Below are positions 16,550 to 23,751 of a stretch of 64,000 nucleotides of DNA, in pieces. The notes below the pieces were generated by a model that ran no database searches, was not told the origin of the DNA, and saw only the letters and a list, made by a program, of their open reading frames with translations. The stretch's first letter is position 1. Every line of letters starts with the position of its first letter. The DNA is from Paracnuella aquatica (GTDB lineage Bacteria > Bacteroidota > Bacteroidia > Chitinophagales > Chitinophagaceae): assembly GCF_003332885.2 (NCBI RefSeq), contig NZ_QOWJ01000002.1, positions 1 to 64,000 of the forward strand, read 5' to 3'. Made by a program: the position numbers and the translations under genes.

Positions 16550-17590
16550 TTAATCCAACGGAATGATCACCGATATCAGACAGCCCTGCCCCGGTGCTGT
16601 ATCTACATACACTTTACCATGATTGAGTTCGGCACGTTTGAAAATATTGTTTAGCCCCAACCCTCTTTTTACACCATTCGGATTAAAGCCTTTGCCATCG
16701 TCTTTTATTTCCATGTTGATGGCATTTTTGTCGGCCTGCAACGCGATATGAATGGAAGCTGCATCGGCATGTTTTACAATATTGTTCAACTGCTCCTGCA
16801 TGATGCGGAATATGTTGGCAATAATGGCAATGGGCGCATTGTTCAATGCATCTTTGCCGGTAATGCTCAGGCGGTAATTAACACCGGTTGCCAGTTTTAT
16901 TTCTTCCAGTGAGTTTTTTAACGACAATTCAAAATCGCTGAACGTAAGCGAGCCCGAACTAATGCGGTGACTGAGGTTCCGGATCTCGTTGATGCTTTCT
17001 TTTAAAATGGTGTATGCTTTCGATACAAAGGGCAGCGGCGTGTGGCCCTGCAGCTCCTGCTCCAGCAATAGTTTGCAGGTGGTCAGGTTCTGGTTGATGT
17101 TGTCGTGCAGTTCCGATGCAATTTCATCCCGTTCGCTGGCCCTTGCCGTTTCGATGGCGCGGTTCAGGGTGGAGCGGTTAACCGACTCCTGGCTCAACAG
17201 CTTTTTCAGCAAAATCTTTTTATCGGTAACATCTTCGCCAATGGTGATGATGCCTTGTACACTTCCGGCCTCATCGAGCATCAGGTTGCTGTTCCAGCTC
17301 ACAAACAATACCCCGTCGTTAAAAGAGCGGATGCAATTTTCAAAATTGCCCATGATCTTTGTTTCCTGCCGCATAACCTGGTTGAAATAACTTTTTACTT
17401 CGTCCTTGTTTTCCGACACTACAAATTCATCGATCCAATCTTTATTCAGTACTGTTTCTTTTGCTGCGCCAATAAGCTGGCAACCCCATTGGTTGATGTA
17501 GGTTACCCGCCCGTCCACACCGATCACCAAAATGATCACGGGGGCTTTGTCGAGGATAGTTTGGGAAACCTGTATGTTGGGAAGCATCAT
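16550..17590 (-). CDS. PAS-domain histidine kinase, NarX/DegS type, no adjacent regulator
   Basis: A 346-residue soluble sensor kinase. A PAS/PAC module occupies residues about 12-130 (VIILVIGVDGRVTYINQWG ... GIITIGEDVTDKK); a HisKA_3 dimerisation helix carries the phospho-acceptor histidine in ASELHDNINQ (about residue 165). The HATPase has N-box EQLNNIVKH, G1 DDGKGF and G2 GLGLNN. No transmembrane segment, so it should sense a cytoplasmic signal. A perfect -7 box on the minus strand (17623-17630) overlaps a possible GTG start at 17623, so the ATG at 17590 is preferred. Its partner LuxR-type regulator is not in this neighbourhood. Confidence 0.88.
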   Translation of the reverse strand: MMLPNIQVSQTILDKAPVIILVIGVDGRVTYINQWGCQLIGAAKETVLNKDWIDEFVVSENKDEVKSYFNQVMRQETKIMGNFENCIRSFNDGVLFVSWNSNLMLDEAGSVQGIITIGEDVTDKKILLKKLLSQESVNRSTLNRAIETARASERDEIASELHDNINQNLTTCKLLLEQELQGHTPLPFVSKAYTILKESINEIRNLSHRISSGSLTFSDFELSLKNSLEEIKLATGVNYRLSITGKDALNNAPIAIIANIFRIMQEQLNNIVKHADAASIHIALQADKNAINMEIKDDGKGFNPNGVKRGLGLNNIFKRAELNHGKVYVDTAPGQGCLISVIIPLD

Positions 17591-17622
17591 TGCGGAGGAT
17601 ATTAGGTATACCGGATTTTCCA

Positions 17623-17630
17623 CAAAAGTA
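17623..17630 (-). promoter_or_regulatory. -7 box TACTTTTG for the histidine kinase
   Basis: Exact TAnnTTTG match on the minus strand, predicting transcription start near 17616 and a leader of about 26 bases to the ATG at 17590. It rules out the in-frame GTG at 17623 as the main start. Confidence 0.55.
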
Positions 17631-18005
17631 TATTTTCTTATAGAGAATTTTTTAATTTATATAGGCCGTTTTAAAAGAATTTATTAGCACTCAGCAGCTA
17701 CAGCTGATAAAGCTATTCAATAACCGGAAAAGTTTTGACGAAAAAGCGATTTGTGTAACCCATTTTATGGATGAGCAAATAAATCCACAATGGATGAGCT
17801 GATTTACTCGCCTTTCCGTTTACAATTTTCCGGAATGCTGTTTGTACTTACCTCTTCGGTTTTTCATAGGATATTGGATTTTAGACCGAAGCCGGGTTTC
17901 TACCCGGCTTCTTGTTTTTATGATGGTGTATGCAAAAGGCTGTTCTAACGCATCGCTTTATCTGTTATAAAAGTTTTTATTGGGGCCTTGGTGCTCTTCT
18001 ATTTT
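17631..18005. other. Gap holding small-RNA-like unit 2
   Basis: AT-rich gap between two minus-strand genes. Apart from the unit at 17857-17920 I see no gene or repeat. Confidence 0.5.
17857..17920 (+). ncRNA. Small-RNA-like unit, copy 2
   Basis: Same 27-base block as copies 1 and 3, then a perfect 10-bp stem GAAGCCGGGT-TTCT-ACCCGGCTTC and TTGTTTTTA. No plus-strand gene lies upstream that it could be terminating, which argues that it is a transcription unit of its own. Confidence 0.55.
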
Positions 18006-20468
18006 TTACAAGTTATTCTGCTTACGGCTCCTGCCTTTTTTCAAATCAAGATAGTCGAGGTAATACAGCACTTTAATGGACAGGTTGTTGTTTTGTGGTG
18101 CATCAATAGTGCGGCCCAAGTTGCGGAAGTATTTAAAGTTTACCGCATCGTTGGAACTGTAAATGGCATTCTTCCAAACAACATTGATAAAGCTGCCCGG
18201 TGCAAACTGCAACGTATAAATAGCATCGATGTTGAAGAAGTTGATGTTTTGGTATTGAATGGCAGTGCCGTTGGCTGCACGTTCTTTCAGGTGGCCATCG
18301 GCCTGCAACTGGTACAGTTGCTGCGGCTCCACTTTGCTCCAATAATGCCTTGCCCGGAACGTTATGCCCGACTTGTTGTTGAAATTATATTTAGCCCGCA
18401 AAATGTTTTCCCAGGTGAGGCGGTTGCGCCTTGAAAAAATAATCTCATCGCCATTGAGCTTGTAAAAGCCCGCTTCGTTTTTCGATGGTCCACCCATTAC
18501 GGTATGCGTCAGCGAAAATTTATCGTTGAACCGGTAGCGTTGCTCCAGGTTGGCTTCTACAAGTTTACCCGAAAACATTTCCGGGAACGCCATGAATGTA
18601 CCGGCACTTACATAATACTTTTTTGCGTTGTTGCTTTCCACCCACACGTTGTAGCGCCACGATGGCGGTGTGCGGTAAAAGCGGCCAGCAGTGCGGGCTT
18701 CGTAAAAATCGTTGCCGCTTGCATTGCGGCCTACAAATACACCGGCCCACCACAGGTTTTTGAATTGTATGTTGGCGTTTACATTGGTATAAAAAATCTG
18801 GTGGTCGCCGGGCTGAAACCTGCGGCTTAATGTAGCGTTGTAGTTTACCTGTATGCGGTTGTAAAAACTTTTGGGTTTCAGCCAGCGGTAGGCTGTCCAA
18901 AAGTAATGGTCCATGTAGTTGTTGTTGAACAGGATGCCCATGTCGTTGATGTCGTACTTGGCATCGGCCACTTCCTGCTGCAGTGTAAACAACCAGTTGC
19001 CGCCTGTTTTATTAAACGATACGTTGTGCGAATAGCCCGTGCTGCTTTTACCATTCACGTTAGTTAGGTGGCTGGCGGCAAATTTTCCGTACCAGTTAAA
19101 GCGGTTCTTTTTGTTGTTGATATCGAGTATCGCCGCACTTACATTGGCATCATAATCACTGCCACTGCGCAGCACATTGGTGTTAATAAACGACACCGAT
19201 GAATTGTTCTTCAGCGTTTGATCCAGCACCATGATGTTGTAGTTGGTGAGCGGGCTTGTTTCCACGGTGCGGCTGTGTTTTGCATCATCTTCAATAGTGG
19301 CCCGCATGGGTTTGGTAATAGCATTGAAAAAACCAATACCCAGCCCGCCTTTGGTGCGCCCCGAAATTTTGGTGGCATTGAGCAGCTTGGCTTCCTGCGG
19401 GTTTTTTACAATGCGTTCGCCGCTGCCCAGCCTTCCTTCAACGTCATAATAATGCAAGGGCTGGCCGCCAATACGCCGCGAATAAAACAGGTTGCCTTTG
19501 CTGAACAGCTCGGTGCCTTCAGTAAAGAACGGGCGGTTCTCGTTGTACTTTACTTCAAACGGCGACAGGTTCAGTACCTGGTTGTCGCTTTGTACCTGGC
19601 CAAAATCGGGCACCAGTGTCATATCGAGGGTAAACGCATCGGAGATGCCGTATTTCACATCCATGCCGCCGTTTACCGAAGCGGTTACATTTTTACTGCC
19701 TGCGGCATTGGCCGGGTAATGATTGGCATACGCCGAAAAATAAGGCGACAGCGAAAGCCGCACCGGCGCTTTTATTTTGTCGATGCCCACCCAGCTTCCT
19801 TCCTGGCTCATAAAGTTGTTGATCTTCTGGTCCACCGGGCTCCACATGTATTGCTGGCCGCTTTTGTTGCGGCGGCGGGTAATGTTCAGCCCCCAGGTTT
19901 GGTTGGCGGCGCTGCTAAAACGAAGGGCCGAGTAAGGTATGCGCATTTCAAAACTCCACCCCCCTTCCATCAGCTTCGATTCCGAATCCCACACACCGTT
20001 CCAGCTGCCGTCTTCGCCGGCAGTGTTGGAGTATTTGGCATCAAACTGTTCGCCCAGCGGCGTTACATAAAATCCAAAGCCGTTGATCTTATCGTTGTAC
20101 GTATCGAAAATAACACCCACAAAATCGTTTACGCCCACTACATCGCGGCCCACCAGTTCGGTAGATACGCTGTCTTTTGATTTTTCGTAGCAATAGCCGC
20201 CAATGTACACGGAGGTGTTATCGTACAGCAGGTAAATTTCGGTGCGGTTGGTGTTGTCTTCGGGCTTTCCGGCAGTGGGCCGCCACTCTACAAAGTTGGT
20301 AGCAGGCTGCGCGGCTTTCCACAGCGCCTCATCGGGTACGCCGTCAATTTTAGGCACGGCCACGGTACGCACAGCGGGTAGTTGCCTGGCCACCCGGGGC
20401 GCATCCTGGCCTTGTACACCAAACGAAAAAAGCAGCAAGGCAAATAATAGCAAGGCACTGAATCGCAT
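18006..20468 (-). CDS. DUF5916 outer-membrane protein with CBM9-like N-terminal domain
   Basis: An 820-residue exported protein. Signal peptide MRFSALLLFALLLFSFGVQG. Residues about 35-230 form a carbohydrate-binding family-9-like domain (KIDGVPDEALWKAAQPATNF, EIYLLYDNTSVYIGGYCYE, WSFEMRIPYSALRF). The remainder is the DUF5916 domain, predicted as an outer-membrane barrel (FFTEGTELFSKGNLFYSRRI, many alternating aromatic strands such as WWAGVFVGRNASGNDFYEAR). Common in Bacteroidota, function unknown. Single gene; the small-RNA-like copy 2 points toward its 3' end. Confidence 0.88.
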   Translation of the reverse strand: MRFSALLLFALLLFSFGVQGQDAPRVARQLPAVRTVAVPKIDGVPDEALWKAAQPATNFVEWRPTAGKPEDNTNRTEIYLLYDNTSVYIGGYCYEKSKDSVSTELVGRDVVGVNDFVGVIFDTYNDKINGFGFYVTPLGEQFDAKYSNTAGEDGSWNGVWDSESKLMEGGWSFEMRIPYSALRFSSAANQTWGLNITRRRNKSGQQYMWSPVDQKINNFMSQEGSWVGIDKIKAPVRLSLSPYFSAYANHYPANAAGSKNVTASVNGGMDVKYGISDAFTLDMTLVPDFGQVQSDNQVLNLSPFEVKYNENRPFFTEGTELFSKGNLFYSRRIGGQPLHYYDVEGRLGSGERIVKNPQEAKLLNATKISGRTKGGLGIGFFNAITKPMRATIEDDAKHSRTVETSPLTNYNIMVLDQTLKNNSSVSFINTNVLRSGSDYDANVSAAILDINNKKNRFNWYGKFAASHLTNVNGKSSTGYSHNVSFNKTGGNWLFTLQQEVADAKYDINDMGILFNNNYMDHYFWTAYRWLKPKSFYNRIQVNYNATLSRRFQPGDHQIFYTNVNANIQFKNLWWAGVFVGRNASGNDFYEARTAGRFYRTPPSWRYNVWVESNNAKKYYVSAGTFMAFPEMFSGKLVEANLEQRYRFNDKFSLTHTVMGGPSKNEAGFYKLNGDEIIFSRRNRLTWENILRAKYNFNNKSGITFRARHYWSKVEPQQLYQLQADGHLKERAANGTAIQYQNINFFNIDAIYTLQFAPGSFINVVWKNAIYSSNDAVNFKYFRNLGRTIDAPQNNNLSIKVLYYLDYLDLKKGRSRKQNNL

Positions 20469-20706
20469 AACAGAACAGCAGGTTTTTGTTGGCAGCGGAA
20501 TCCTGCATTTATAACGGCAAATAGAGCACAGGGGTTACTGTGCTGGAGCAAAATAGACCGCCTGTTTGCCAAGCGGCAAACTACCCGGATAAATGGCAAA
20601 CGGCGGTGGACAATGGCGGCCCGCCAACAAATGATGAGTGCCCTACAACACCAAAATTTGCAGCACTAAATAAGTGCTGCATTTGCATAAAAATAAATTG
20701 ACCTGT
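20469..20706. other. Short gap, nothing identified
   Basis: Between two minus-strand genes. An AGTGCTGC/GCAGCACT-like inverted repeat around 20660-20682 may be a weak terminator-type stem; otherwise nothing was seen. Confidence 0.35.
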
Positions 20707-21288
20707 TTACTGTTGTGCGGCTTTGCCTTGGTACAGCCGCAAAAAATCGATCTTACCATCCTTATTGATGCGCCAGATGTGGTGAAACTCTAACCGGTTG
20801 GTGGTACCGCCCGAATTGCCCCAAACCAGCACCCAGTCTTCCATGCGGTCGGTGCTGCGCATGGGCACCACTGCCGATATATTGATGGTCATATCGGGTT
20901 CGCTGGTACGCATTTGTTTAAAGGCACCCGTCAATGCTTCAATACCCCGCACCGTAGTACCATCGGGGAAAAATACAATGGCGGTATCGGCAAAAGCATC
21001 GGACATGGAAAAAAGATTGGTTTCATAATCCTTGATCAGGTTCAGCACCATGCGGCTGTGTGCCGGGTTGCCCATGGCAAACTTGCCGGAGTAAGTAGGC
21101 ACATAAGGGAGTGCGCTGTTGTTAGCTGTTTCCATGCGGGCAGCCGGCATGGCCTCTTTTGCGCCTTTGGCTTTTGCTTTTGTTTTTTCTTTGGCAACAG
21201 GGTTGGTGCCGCCGCTTTGCTGGCTATAAACTGTTGTGCCGGTGCCGAGGCTTGCTGCCGCCAGCAGAACAAATAAGAGCTGCTTCAT
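20707..21288 (-). CDS. Exported NTF2-like (SnoaL/DUF4440-type) protein
   Basis: A 193-residue exported protein: signal peptide MKQLLFVLLAAASLGTGTTV, cleaved near YSQ. A lysine/alanine-rich linker (KEKTKAKAKGAKEAM) reaches about residue 50. An NTF2-like cone follows: LNLIKDYETNLFSMSDAFAD, TAIVFFPDGTTVRGIEALTG, DWVLVWGNSGGTTNRLEFHH and IWRINKDGKIDFLRLYQ. The family covers ketosteroid-isomerase-like enzymes and binding proteins; no catalytic set can be assigned. The gene stands alone. Confidence 0.8.
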   Translation of the reverse strand: MKQLLFVLLAAASLGTGTTVYSQQSGGTNPVAKEKTKAKAKGAKEAMPAARMETANNSALPYVPTYSGKFAMGNPAHSRMVLNLIKDYETNLFSMSDAFADTAIVFFPDGTTVRGIEALTGAFKQMRTSEPDMTINISAVVPMRSTDRMEDWVLVWGNSGGTTNRLEFHHIWRINKDGKIDFLRLYQGKAAQQ

Positions 21289-21558
21289 GTGTTTTTGTTT
21301 ATGGTGAAAAAAGAATGGACAGTTTTGAAAAAGGCACGGGCTAAAAGCGTAGCAGGCAGGAAAGGATCACCGATTAAATTACCCTCTTTTTTTACCGATT
21401 GCAAGCAGGGCTATATTGTTTACGGCAACGTTATTGGGGATGTACAAATGATTGCAGCGCATTTGGGTTGCCCCCAATCAATAAACCAATAGCATTGCCC
21501 GGTTTTGGGTGGCCTGTTTGCCCTAACTTCAACGCTGTTACCAACATTGCATTACATC

Positions 21559-22488
21559 ATGAACCGCCGGCACCTGCTTTCCCTGATGGGCGCCGCTGCA
21601 GCTACCAGCCTCTTGCCCCGCGTGGCAGGGGCCGTGCCGCAGCAGCCCAAGGCCAATGTCTTTATTCCCTGCCTCAACATGGCCACCATTCGCGGCCACA
21701 ATCTTGGTTTTGTAAAAGAGCTGGAAGTGGCTTCCAAAGCTGGTTTTGGCGCGGTTGAAATCTGGATGGACAGCTTTCAAAAATACTTGCAGGGCGGTGG
21801 CAGCACCACGGCAGCAAATGCCCTTTTAAAAGACCTGGGCATTGAAGTGGTCAACAGCATTGGCTTTGCCGAATGGGTGGTGGATGATGAAGGCCGCCGC
21901 AAACGGGGCATAGCGCAACTGCAAAAAGAAATGGAACTGCTGGCCGCCATTGGCTGCAGCCGCATTGCCGCACCGCCCATGGGCGCCGTGCAGGAGGCAG
22001 GCCTTTCGCTGCAACGTGCCGCCGAACGCTACCGCGCCATTTTGGAACTGGGTGAGCAAACCGGCGTGGTGCCGCACCTGGAGCTATGGGGTTTTGCCAA
22101 AAACCTGCACCGCCTGGCCGATGTGGCTTATGTGGCCATTGAAAGCGGGCACCCGCAAGCCAAAGTGCTGCTCGATGTATACCACCTGTACAAAGGCGGC
22201 TCTGCCATGGAAACGCTGCCGCTGATCAGTGCCGGTGCGGTGGAAATATTTCATGTAAACGATTACCCCCTGTCCATAAAGCCCGCGGATATTACCGACG
22301 GCGACCGTGTTTATCCCGGCATGGGCGAAGCACCCATCCTGCAGCAATTGCAGGCGTTGCGCCACCCCGATCGGCCGCTCATTGTTTCGGTGGAAGTGTT
22401 CAACAAAGGCTATTACGGGCAGGACCCACTAACCGTTGCCAAAACTGCATTTGCCCAAATTGGCAAGATCACTGCCGGCGTTTCGTAG
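21559..22488 (+). CDS. Exported sugar-phosphate isomerase/epimerase-like TIM barrel protein
   Basis: A 309-residue protein with an N-terminal MNRRHLLSLMGAAAATSLLP, a twin-arginine-like signal. The body is a xylose-isomerase-like TIM barrel (AP endonuclease 2 family): EVASKAGFGAVEIWMD, LLAAIGCSRIAAPP, VPHLELWGFAKNLHRLADVA, AKVLLDVYHLYKGG, VEIFHVNDYP and LIVSVEVFNKGYYG. The E, D, H, N and E residues in these motifs are at the usual metal-binding positions. Substrate unknown; Bacteroidota use such proteins in carbohydrate degradation. Start chosen at 21559 for the signal peptide. It is 30 bases upstream of the acyltransferase and may be co-transcribed. Confidence 0.82.
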   Translation: MNRRHLLSLMGAAAATSLLPRVAGAVPQQPKANVFIPCLNMATIRGHNLGFVKELEVASKAGFGAVEIWMDSFQKYLQGGGSTTAANALLKDLGIEVVNSIGFAEWVVDDEGRRKRGIAQLQKEMELLAAIGCSRIAAPPMGAVQEAGLSLQRAAERYRAILELGEQTGVVPHLELWGFAKNLHRLADVAYVAIESGHPQAKVLLDVYHLYKGGSAMETLPLISAGAVEIFHVNDYPLSIKPADITDGDRVYPGMGEAPILQQLQALRHPDRPLIVSVEVFNKGYYGQDPLTVAKTAFAQIGKITAGVS

Positions 22489-22518
22489 TGTTGTCTTTTC
22501 TTAAAAAATATTGTTTGC

Positions 22519-23097
22519 ATGTTGCTATTTCAACTGTTTGGCTGGTGGTTTAAACTCAAAGGCTGGCGCACTGCCGAAAGCATTCCGCCTTCGGTAAAAA
22601 AATGCGTGGTCATTGCGGCGCCGCACACTTCCAACTGGGATTTTGTGTATTCGCTTGGTTGCGCTTATCTCACAGGCACACGGCTGCGCTACCTGGCCAA
22701 AAAAGAGCTGTTTCGTTTCCCGCTCGGTGCCGTAATGCGGGCCACCGGCGGCATGTCGGTGGAGCGCAGCCGCAGTACCAAACTGGTGGATTATATCATC
22801 CAATTGTTTCGCAATACCGACGAACTAAGGCTGATGATCCCTGCCGAAGGCACCCGCAAACGCGTGGAACGCTGGAAAACCGGTTTTTACCATGTGGCGC
22901 TGGGTGCCGGCGTGCCAGTGTACCTGGGTTATTTGGATTATAAAAATAAAGTGGCGGGTTTTGGCAAAGAAGTGATTATGACCGGCGACCGCGAAAAAGA
23001 TGCCGCCGTCATCCGCGATTTTTATAAAGACAAACACGCCAAGATTCCGGAGCTGTTTAACCTGGATGCGATCCGGTTTGATGAAGTGGGTAAATAA
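22519..23097 (+). CDS. 1-acyl-sn-glycerol-3-phosphate acyltransferase-like (PlsC family)
   Basis: A 192-residue membrane-associated acyltransferase. The HxxxxD motif (APHTSNWDF, about residue 36) and the AEGTRKR motif (about residue 114) are the acceptor and phosphate-binding blocks of the PlsC family; GGMSVERS near residue 78 is block II. It should acylate a lysophospholipid. The final 33 bases, coding DAIRFDEVGK plus stop, are repeated almost exactly at 23680-23712, where the copy reads DAIRFDEAGK. The gene end therefore looks like an integration site that was rebuilt by an incoming segment. Confidence 0.85.
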   Translation: MLLFQLFGWWFKLKGWRTAESIPPSVKKCVVIAAPHTSNWDFVYSLGCAYLTGTRLRYLAKKELFRFPLGAVMRATGGMSVERSRSTKLVDYIIQLFRNTDELRLMIPAEGTRKRVERWKTGFYHVALGAGVPVYLGYLDYKNKVAGFGKEVIMTGDREKDAAVIRDFYKDKHAKIPELFNLDAIRFDEVGK

Positions 23098-23172
23098 GGA
23101 TTGAATTAGAATCCAGATCTTAAAAGATGATATTAGAAAACTACTTGTATAAATTTCGTTTTCTGATTGTTT

Positions 23173-23240
23173 AATATCTGTACTGTAATTATGCATTATC
23201 TGTGCGATATCTGTGTAGTATCTGTATTTCTTCTGTGTGA
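23173..23240 (+). repeat. Iteron-like TATCTGTG repeats
   Basis: TATCTGTAC, TTATCTGTGCGA, TATCTGTGTAG, TATCTGTATTTC and TTCTGTGTGA follow one another at roughly 11-22 base steps. The spacing of the last four units is close to a helical turn. Function unknown. Confidence 0.45.
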
Positions 23241-23271
23241 TTATGTGTTATTTTGTTTAGCTTCGTGTTAC

Positions 23272-23307
23272 AAAAGAAAAAGAACCACAGCTGGAACTGT
23301 GGTTCTC
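23272..23307 (-). terminator. Intrinsic terminator, minus strand
   Basis: Perfect 10-bp stem AGAACCACAG / CTGTGGTTCT with a 6-base loop; on the minus strand it is followed by TTTTTCTTTT. It lies 20 bases past the stop of the small peptide gene. Confidence 0.75.
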
Positions 23308-23327
23308 AAGGTTGAAGAAAGATTAAG

Positions 23328-23438
23328 CTACTGGAATAGCTCTTTTACCAACCGAACAAATACGATAGCTAGTTTTAGCCATCGCGTAAGCCTATCAGGA
23401 CAGTCTTTCTTTCTGTCAGGCTTTTTTAAATCGCACAT
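23328..23438 (-). CDS. Candidate 36-residue basic/amphipathic peptide
   Basis: Reading from the ATG at 23438: MCDLKKPDRKKDCPDRLTRW, then LKLAIVFVRLVKELFQ and TAG. The first 16 residues are strongly charged; the last 20 form an amphipathic or membrane-seeking helix. It has its own -7 box (23585) and terminator (23272). A 14-residue frame (23439-23483, starting MGEKPTAGIS) ends in TAG directly abutting this ATG in the same frame, so it could be a leader peptide or an amber-split longer gene. A plus-strand terminator at 23389 ends antisense to its first codons. I do not recognise the family; the layout recalls type I toxins, which is inference. Confidence 0.45.
   Translation of the reverse strand: MCDLKKPDRKKDCPDRLTRWLKLAIVFVRLVKELFQ
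23389..23427 (+). terminator. Plus-strand intrinsic terminator inside the small peptide frame
   Basis: AGCCTATCAGGACAG pairs imperfectly with CTGTCAGGCT (loop of T/C), followed by TTTTTT. It would end a plus-strand RNA antisense to the start of the peptide gene. Confidence 0.5.
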
Positions 23439-23445
23439 CTACTTC

Positions 23446-23465
23446 AACCGCTGGCTAATGCCGGC
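23446..23465. other. Hairpin in the leader of the small peptide unit
   Basis: AACCGCTGGC-TAAT-GCCGGCGGTT forms a 10-bp stem with one G-T pair. It is within the 14-codon leader frame just upstream of the peptide ATG and could control its translation. Confidence 0.5.
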
Positions 23466-23584
23466 GGTTGGCTTTTCGCCCATTTCTTTCTAAAAAATGA
23501 CTTTAATTTCTACTAATTGTTATCTAGCTGTCTAATGTTCTAAAATCATTAATCCTTTCTATCGTTTCCTCATTTTACCCAGTA

Positions 23585-23592
23585 CAAATATA
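23585..23592 (-). promoter_or_regulatory. -7 box TATATTTG, minus strand
   Basis: Exact TAnnTTTG match about 150 bases upstream of the peptide ATG. With the terminator at 23272 it would produce an RNA of about 300 nt. Confidence 0.45.
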
Positions 23593-23712
23593 ACCGTTGA
23601 TGGCTTGGATTCACCGGAATGGGGATAAGTCGGCTGTTTATTAGCATAGCCGTTTGTCTACAGTAAAATTTCGTGTTCCGATGCGATCCGGTTTGACGAA
23701 GCGGGCAAATAA

Positions 23713-23741
23713 TTGCAGCTGCCTTTATGCGCATAACTTTG
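23713..23741 (+). promoter_or_regulatory. Promoter TTG-N18-TAACTTTG for the MFS gene
   Basis: TTG at 23713-23715 and an exact -7 box TAACTTTG at 23734-23741, 10 bases before the ATG at 23752. The promoter begins immediately after the right direct repeat. Confidence 0.6.
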
Positions 23742-23751
23742 CCGCCTCACC

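Larger units (their letters stand above)
23065..23712. mobile_element. 615-bp AT-rich segment bounded by 33-bp direct repeats
   Basis: Direct repeats 23065-23097 and 23680-23712 (GATGCGATCCGGTTTGAYGA continuing AGYGGGYAAATAA) differ at three T/C positions, two of them silent in the acyltransferase frame. The intervening DNA is clearly AT-richer than its neighbours. It contains iteron-like ATCTGTG repeats (23173-23240), a minus-strand transcription unit (23585 to 23272) with a 36-residue peptide frame and terminators on both strands. There is no integrase inside, so it is either a satellite-like insertion or a deletion remnant. Integration at a gene 3' end is inferred. Confidence 0.5.

Noticed and set aside
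17841-17856. Promoter for small-RNA-like unit 2
   Set aside because: TACTTACC/TACCTCTT near the unit match TAnnTTTG poorly; I cannot place a promoter with confidence for copies 2 and 3.
19218-20180. A 320-codon plus-strand frame opposite the DUF5916 gene
   Set aside because: Complement-frame artefact; no domain and no start context, while the minus frame has signal peptide and family motifs.
23326-23384. Alternative small frame on the minus strand, MAKTSYRICSVGKRAIPVA, and a tmRNA-like tag idea
   Set aside because: It overlaps the longer 36-codon frame in another phase; there is no tRNA-like acceptor domain nearby, so tmRNA is not supported.
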